From Terriglobales bacterium (GTDB lineage Bacteria > Acidobacteriota > Terriglobia > Bryobacterales > Bryobacteraceae): a stretch of DNA of 64,000 nt. The stretch is taken from the NCBI GenBank assembly GCA_021372245.1, contig JAJFUV010000156.1, positions 1 to 64,000 of the forward strand, in the 5' to 3' direction. Positions 59,479 to 64,000 of this stretch are shown piece after piece. The position numbers and the translations under genes were made by a program. The notes under the pieces were generated by a model. That model saw only the letters and a list, made by a program, of their open reading frames with translations, searched no databases and was not told the origin of the DNA. Position 1 is the first letter of the stretch, and every line of letters begins with the position of its first letter.

Positions 59479-61485
59479 TTAGTGTAACTTGCGGTAGACC
59501 ACGACAGCCGAGGCCGGGCGGGCTTCGAGGGAGAGTTCAAGACCGATGGTGGATAGTTGCGCGCCGTCGATGGCGCTGCGCTTGCCGGAATCCAGGTCCA
59601 TGAGTTCGTAGCGGCCGGCTGAGAGCGCGCGCAGCGGGAACGCGCCGCGCACCAACCGGCTCGCCGGGCGTTTCAGCGCCACCACGAGGCCTTCGCCTTG
59701 TTCGGGCAGGTCCAGTTGGTAGACCATCCAGGCGTCCTCGGCCTGGGTGTAGTCGGTGAGGGGGTAATAGTCGCCTGTAAAGTATTTCTTAATCTGTTTA
59801 TACTCTTCCAGCTTTTTGCGTGCCTCTTCCCAGGGGACCAGTGTCAGGTCGTAGGGCTTGCGGGAAGGCTGCCCGAAAAATTCGAAGACAAGGCCGCTCG
59901 ACATGCTGCTGCGAATGTCGTAGGTGGCGCCGGCGTTCGGGATGCCCGCGCTGGTTGAACTCAGCGGGACCCACAGGTTAAGGCCATAGGTGTGGCACTG
60001 CTTGGCGGTGATCTCGCCGGGGTAGTCCGTGCGCCACAGGGGCAGGCTGCGGCGCAGCGTCTCTATGTCGATGCGCCGGCCGCCACTCGCGCAGTTATCG
60101 ATGGCCAGACCGGGGTGGCGGCGCAGCAGTTCGTCCCAGAACTCGTAGAGCCCCTCTACCCAGCGGATTTCCGTGATGCCCTGGCGGTCCGGCGCATCGG
60201 CGGCGCGCCAGAATTCGAGCGGTGCGATGTTGGCGTCGTGGCGATACCAATCGAGGCCGAACTCTGCGATGCGCGCGGAAACGAAATCGGTGAGGAAGCG
60301 GCGCGCGGCCGGATCGCCCAGGTTGAACAGCCGGTCGTTCTCCCTGATCTGATTGCGGTAGCTTTCATTGACCACCCACATCGGGTCTGCCTGCGAAGTG
60401 CCCCAGTTGTAGACGCGCCGGGCCTTGGGGACTTCCAGGAGCCACTGCGGATGCTCGCGGTACCAGGGCGTTCCTTCGCAGACACGCTCCGGCTCGAACC
60501 ACAGCAGAAGCTTCAGGCCGGCCGCGTGCAGGCGATCGCTGATGGGCTTGAATCCCTGGGGGTAGACGTCGCGTTTGACCGCCCAATTGCCGGGACTCAG
60601 ATGCCAGGGGCCTTGGCCGAACCACTCGGCGTCGATCCAATAGACATCGACGGGCAGATGGTGCTCGACGATCTTGCCGATGCTCTCCAGGTGTACCGCT
60701 GCCGGCGTGGCGCCCCAGTTACCGTTGGCCACGGGCATGTCGAGAGGGACGCCATTCGCACGGGGCCGCGCGTGGGCCATGATGAACCGGCGCAGCAGGT
60801 TGTGGCCATTCATCCGGTCACCGTTCCAGGAGATCATGAGGATGCGCGGGGTGCGGATCTCCTCCCCGGGATGAAGCCGCAGATGAGTCAACGCCATGCC
60901 TGCCGTGGCGCGAAACTCCGGGCCTCGCTCGCGCGAGAAACCGGCCGCCCATTCTCCGGTCCAACCGACGCCCAGCACGACGCCCTCGCCGCGCTTGAAC
61001 TCGACGTTGAAGAAAGGCAGGTAGTCGCTCGACGAGCGTCCGCCGCCCGCGCGGAGTTCGAGTTTGCCGGTCTTGTTAAGAGCGCGGCGCAACGGCATGA
61101 AGTCGTCGCGCGAACACACGGCGCCCCTGGCGTAGTGGATAATGGGGTCGCCCGAGGGGGCGGTGAACCGCGCATCCAGAGCGAGCACGTCTTGCAGGAT
61201 TGGCGTGTCCCGCGCGCCTCCGTTACGGAACCGTAGGAGCCATTCGAGGGCGGGGAAGTCCTTGTAGCGCGTCACCTCGACGCGCACTTCGAGCTTCGTC
61301 GCGGGATCTTCGTAGATGAAGTGCGTGCGCTCGGCGACGGCGTCAGATCCCTGGCCGATGGTTCTAGACCGCCAGTGAGACACCAGATCGGCGGACGGTT
61401 TTCCGTCGTAGACAAAAGAGAAAGGCGGCGGCGCGGCCTGAAGCAGGGCCGTCGCGGCGGCGAGGCACAGCGCTAGGAGGAACAT
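59479..61485 (-). CDS. Secreted GH36-like alpha-galactosidase
   Basis: 668 residues. A short Sec signal is visible (LLALCLAAATALLQAA). The N-terminal beta-supersandwich is followed by the GH36 barrel: VDVYWIDAEWFG, LKLLLWFEPERV, FGLDWYRHDAN and IDNCASGGRRIDIETLRRS, where WFEPE and NCASGGRR are family landmarks. The nucleophile is the Asp of YRHDAN, at the place of the usual KWDxN. The acid/base is probably the Asp of LWRTDYPG. It removes alpha-linked galactose or a related sugar. The gene starts 3 bases after the symporter stop. Substrate inferred from family. Confidence 0.88.
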   Translation of the reverse strand: MFLLALCLAAATALLQAAPPPFSFVYDGKPSADLVSHWRSRTIGQGSDAVAERTHFIYEDPATKLEVRVEVTRYKDFPALEWLLRFRNGGARDTPILQDVLALDARFTAPSGDPIIHYARGAVCSRDDFMPLRRALNKTGKLELRAGGGRSSSDYLPFFNVEFKRGEGVVLGVGWTGEWAAGFSRERGPEFRATAGMALTHLRLHPGEEIRTPRILMISWNGDRMNGHNLLRRFIMAHARPRANGVPLDMPVANGNWGATPAAVHLESIGKIVEHHLPVDVYWIDAEWFGQGPWHLSPGNWAVKRDVYPQGFKPISDRLHAAGLKLLLWFEPERVCEGTPWYREHPQWLLEVPKARRVYNWGTSQADPMWVVNESYRNQIRENDRLFNLGDPAARRFLTDFVSARIAEFGLDWYRHDANIAPLEFWRAADAPDRQGITEIRWVEGLYEFWDELLRRHPGLAIDNCASGGRRIDIETLRRSLPLWRTDYPGEITAKQCHTYGLNLWVPLSSTSAGIPNAGATYDIRSSMSSGLVFEFFGQPSRKPYDLTLVPWEEARKKLEEYKQIKKYFTGDYYPLTDYTQAEDAWMVYQLDLPEQGEGLVVALKRPASRLVRGAFPLRALSAGRYELMDLDSGKRSAIDGAQLSTIGLELSLEARPASAVVVYRKLH

Positions 61486-61488
61486 AGC

Positions 61489-63156
61489 TTATCGACGTGA
61501 GAGTATCACGCCGGTCACGACCACCACCAGACACCCGATGACGTTGTACCAGAGGAAAGAGATGCCGGTGAAGGTGTGTGCGGCAAAGATGGCCGCTTCG
61601 CCCGCCAGCACACCATAGAACGCCCCCCGCGCCTTCACGCGCGGGAAATAGAACGCCAGGATGAACACGCCCAGCATGCCGCCGTAAAACAACGAGCCGA
61701 GCATATTCACTGCTTCGATGAGCGAGCCGAGCCTGCGCCCGTACTCGGCGGTAACGATTGCGTACACGCCCCAGAACGCCGTGGCCCAGCGCGACACGTT
61801 CAGATAGTGCCGGTCGGACGCTTCCTTGCGGATGTGGCGGCGGTAAATGTCCACGACAGTCACGGTGGCGAGCGAGTTGATCTCAGCCGAGATGGTGGAC
61901 ATGGCCGCGGCGAAGATGGCGGCCATCACCAACCCCACCAGCCCGGCGGGCATGTAGCGCGTGACGAAGGTGAGGAAGATGTAGTTGGTGTCGTTGGGGG
62001 CGCTGCCGCCGGTCCTTTCGACCAGCGCCGAGGCCTGCTTACGAGCGCCGTCGACGGCCTTCTGTGATTCCTTGTACCGGGCCACACTTTGCGCGATGCG
62101 GACGTCATCAATTGTGCGGCGCGCCTGAACCAGTTCGGTGGCCGCCTGACGCCGGCCCTGGTACGCAGCACCGTAAGCCGTATTGAGCGCAGTAAACTCG
62201 GCCGGGGCAACCTGTTCGAGCCGTTGCAGCTCTACCGGCTGGAACAGCACCGGAGGCTTCTCGAAATGGAAGAATACGAACACCATCGCCCCGGTGAAGA
62301 GGATGAAGAACTGCATGGGAACCTTGGCGGCGGCGTTGAACAGGAGGCTGAGACGGCTTTGCGCGATGGACTTGCCCGTGAGATACCGCTGCACCTGGCT
62401 CTGATCGCAGCCGAAGTAGGCCAAGGCGAGGAAGGTACCGCCGATCAAGCCGCTCCATAGGTTGTAACGGTCGTGCCAATCCACTGTGGTGGTCACGGCG
62501 TTGAGCTTGCCTGCGGCGCCGGCCAGGTACATGGCGTCTATAAGCGATACATTGCCCGGAAGGAGTAGGATGGCGGTCACGAGCGCGACGGCGAGGCCCG
62601 TCATCATGATGAACATCTGCTGGAAGTCGGTCCAGGTTACCGCCTGGATGCCGCCGGCGACCGTGTACGTGATTACCAGCACGCCCATGACGATAGTAGT
62701 GAGCCGGTCCGGCCAGCCGAGGATCACGGTCAGCACAATGGCGGGCGCGTAGAGGGCCATGCCGACTGCCAGCCCGCGCTGGATGAGGAAGATGAAGCTC
62801 ACCAGCGCGCGCGTGCGCGCGTCGAAGCGCTGCTCCAGGTACTCGTAGGCCGTGTAGACGCCGGCGCGGTGGAAGATGGGCACGGCGGTTGCGGCCAGGA
62901 TCACCATGGCGACGGGCAGCCCGAAGTAAAACTGTACGAAGCGCATCCCGTCGACGTAGGACTGGCCCGTGGTTGAGATGAACGTGATGGCGCTGGCCTG
63001 CGTGGCCATGATGGAAAGCGCCATGGCGTACCAGGGCATCGTCTTGCCCGCCAGCAGGTACTTGTTGACGCTGTTGCTGCCGCGTCCGCGCCAAAGGCCG
63101 TAGCCGACAATGAAGACGAGCGAGCAAGCCAGGACCACCCAATCGAGCGGTCTCAT
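61489..63156 (-). CDS. Sodium/solute symporter (SSS family)
   Basis: 555 residues from ATG 63156; an upstream start at 63240 would overlap the microprotein and is not needed. About 13 transmembrane helices are visible. The family signature is in ALAYFGCDQSQVQRYLTGKS and in NSLATVTVVDIYRR. A charged stretch of about 75 residues (about 310-385, AYQGRRQAATELVQARRTID to LVERTGG) interrupts the helices and is likely a coiled coil. It should take up a sugar or sugar acid with Na+. ATGA overlap with the microprotein upstream; 3 bases to the GH36-like gene downstream. Confidence 0.92.
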   Translation of the reverse strand: MRPLDWVVLACSLVFIVGYGLWRGRGSNSVNKYLLAGKTMPWYAMALSIMATQASAITFISTTGQSYVDGMRFVQFYFGLPVAMVILAATAVPIFHRAGVYTAYEYLEQRFDARTRALVSFIFLIQRGLAVGMALYAPAIVLTVILGWPDRLTTIVMGVLVITYTVAGGIQAVTWTDFQQMFIMMTGLAVALVTAILLLPGNVSLIDAMYLAGAAGKLNAVTTTVDWHDRYNLWSGLIGGTFLALAYFGCDQSQVQRYLTGKSIAQSRLSLLFNAAAKVPMQFFILFTGAMVFVFFHFEKPPVLFQPVELQRLEQVAPAEFTALNTAYGAAYQGRRQAATELVQARRTIDDVRIAQSVARYKESQKAVDGARKQASALVERTGGSAPNDTNYIFLTFVTRYMPAGLVGLVMAAIFAAAMSTISAEINSLATVTVVDIYRRHIRKEASDRHYLNVSRWATAFWGVYAIVTAEYGRRLGSLIEAVNMLGSLFYGGMLGVFILAFYFPRVKARGAFYGVLAGEAAIFAAHTFTGISFLWYNVIGCLVVVVTGVILSRR

Positions 63157-63299
63157 CGCGTGAAAGCCTTCGTGAAAAAGTAGAACAGCGTGATGAGCGC
63201 CGCCACGTAGATCAGCACCGCGGCATAGACTCTCTTCCACTTGCCGAGGAAGGGCGGCGGCTCGTCCGAAACCACGCGGCGCTGTTCTTCAGGGGTCAT
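63153..63299 (-). CDS. 48-residue single-pass membrane microprotein of the symporter operon
   Basis: ATG 63299 to TGA 63153. The protein reads MTPEEQRRVVSDEPPPFLGK, then WKRVYAAVLIYVAAL, then ITLFYFFTKAFTR. One transmembrane helix (about 24-41) lies between a charged, proline-containing N-terminus and a short basic tail. Its ATG overlaps the stop of the PIG-L-like gene (ATGA), and its TGA overlaps the ATG of the symporter (ATGA). Both junctions are exact and coding-like, so it is very likely expressed. Small subunits accompany some sodium/solute symporters in other bacteria (DUF4212, DUF485); this one is shorter, and similarity to them is not visible. Confidence 0.85.
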   Translation of the reverse strand: MTPEEQRRVVSDEPPPFLGKWKRVYAAVLIYVAALITLFYFFTKAFTR

Positions 63300-64000
63300 T
63301 GCGACACTTTCCCCGCGCTGATGAGGTTCGCAAAAATACGAAACGCGCCCGGCACGCCCGCGGGCAGTTGCCGGAACCAGGAATACCCGGTGAACACGTA
63401 TGCGCCCTTCCCGTAACGCGTGTAAAGCGTACCGCCCACGCGCGGCGGCTCGCCGGGGTCATGAGACTCGAACAGCGGCTGGTAGTGCTGGTCCCACTCG
63501 GAAGCGAAGTAGAGGCCACGCTCCTGTACCCAACCGTCGAAATCGGCGGGCTCGATCCGGTTCGGCGCGGTTAGCAGCGGATGAGCCGGGTTGGGCAGTG
63601 TCACGGGCGCATCCTCGACAGATACGCGATCCCGGCTGATGCGGATCGGATAGGGACCGATGTGCTCTGTGGCGCGCGGATTGCCAGCCAGGAAGCCGCC
63701 CTCGAGCACGTTGTATTGGACCACCAATGTGCCGCCTCCCGCGACGTATTCGAGCAGACGCCGCTGGTTGGCGCGCAGGTCCGCGCGGACGTTATAGGCA
63801 CGGATACCAGTGACGATGGCATCGTAGCCGCGGAGGTCACCACCCGCCAGATCGTCCGCCGACAGCAGGGTTACCCGGCAGCCCAACTGTTCCAGAGCTT
63901 TCGGAACCTCGTCTCCCGCGCCCATCACATAGCCGATGTTCCTGGCGAGCGTGCGGACGTCGGCGCGAACCAGGCCTGCGATGGCGGGAGGAAACAACGT
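63296..64000 (-). CDS. PIG-L-type deacetylase, C-terminal part (5' end outside window)
   Basis: 234 residues visible; the frame is open to the window end, so the N-terminus is missing and TTG 63997 is not the real start. The visible part is the ThuA/glutamine-amidotransferase-like domain that follows the deacetylase domain in the long PIG-L proteins of Acidobacteria: NIGYVMGAGDEVPKALEQLG, LLSADDLAGGDLRGYDAIVT, GGGTLVVQYNVLEGGF and RYGKGAYVFTGYSWFRQLPA. The catalytic deacetylase half would lie upstream, so that assignment rests on family architecture. It is the first visible gene of the symporter operon. Confidence 0.65.
   Translation of the reverse strand, partial: TLFPPAIAGLVRADVRTLARNIGYVMGAGDEVPKALEQLGCRVTLLSADDLAGGDLRGYDAIVTGIRAYNVRADLRANQRRLLEYVAGGGTLVVQYNVLEGGFLAGNPRATEHIGPYPIRISRDRVSVEDAPVTLPNPAHPLLTAPNRIEPADFDGWVQERGLYFASEWDQHYQPLFESHDPGEPPRVGGTLYTRYGKGAYVFTGYSWFRQLPAGVPGAFRIFANLISAGKVSQ

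Overview
This is a GC-rich chromosomal window with about 45 tightly packed genes. I see no rRNA, tRNA, CRISPR array, insertion sequence or prophage gene. The gene content points to a soil-type member of Acidobacteriota, probably the Bryobacterales/Solibacter group: many secreted glycoside hydrolases and hydrolases of poorly studied families (DUF4838, DUF4091, GH106-like, DUF6807/PmoA-like), Tat-exported sugar enzymes, a secreted carboxypeptidase-regulatory-like repeat protein, and a sugar locus without SusC/SusD. The assignment is inferred from gene families only.

Layout. 1-5104: a DUF4838 protein (cut by the window start) overlapping an FG-GAP propeller/DUF4091 protein. 5197-6696: a soluble HisKA_2-type kinase and a receiver-PAS protein. 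6697-14469 (minus): a four-gene operon of an esterase-like hydrolase, a GH106-like glycosidase, a Tat-exported Gfo/Idh-like protein and an unknown secreted protein. 14490-18849: an in-register tandem duplication of a secreted TIM-barrel-like protein together with its leader. 18860-23621: a GH38-like protein divergent from a two-domain alpha/beta hydrolase. 23658-31375 (minus): glutamate synthase gltB-gltD followed by a B12-type radical SAM protein. A LysR regulator diverges from gltB. 32401-42423: a second sugar region (Tat-exported isomerase-like protein, ABC export pair, Tat-exported Gfo/Idh oxidoreductase, ROK regulator, PmoA-like protein, UroD-like protein, small Cys/His secreted protein, Tat-exported enolase-superfamily protein). 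42439-48476: housekeeping-type genes (DedA-type protein, ligA, diacylglycerol-kinase-like protein, YdjM-type protein, aldehyde dehydrogenase). 48523-51210: GH78 rhamnosidase. 51198-54149 (minus): flgM-flgN-flgK-flgL. 54220-55692: secreted repeat protein. 55808-57286: cheY-cheX-cheW. 57303-64000 (minus): a translationally coupled sugar operon of PIG-L-like protein (partial), a 48-residue membrane microprotein, a sodium/solute symporter, a GH36-like alpha-galactosidase, a TIM-barrel isomerase and a BNR sialidase-like protein.

How it fits together. Secreted glycosidases (GH78, GH106-like, GH36-like, GH38-like and unclassified ones) and esterases would release rhamnose-, galactose- or mannose-containing products. 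Six enzymes of kinds usually found in the cytoplasm carry twin-arginine signals, so part of the sugar transformation may be periplasmic. Uptake would use the symporter. A ROK repressor and possibly a CRP-type regulator control part of the second sugar region. Many first genes of transcription units carry a TANNNT box only 6-9 nt before the start codon and no good Shine-Dalgarno, suggesting frequent leaderless mRNAs. Genes inside operons tend to have SD sequences or ATGA overlaps. No stretch longer than 300 bases lacks a gene; the longest non-coding gap is about 175 bases.
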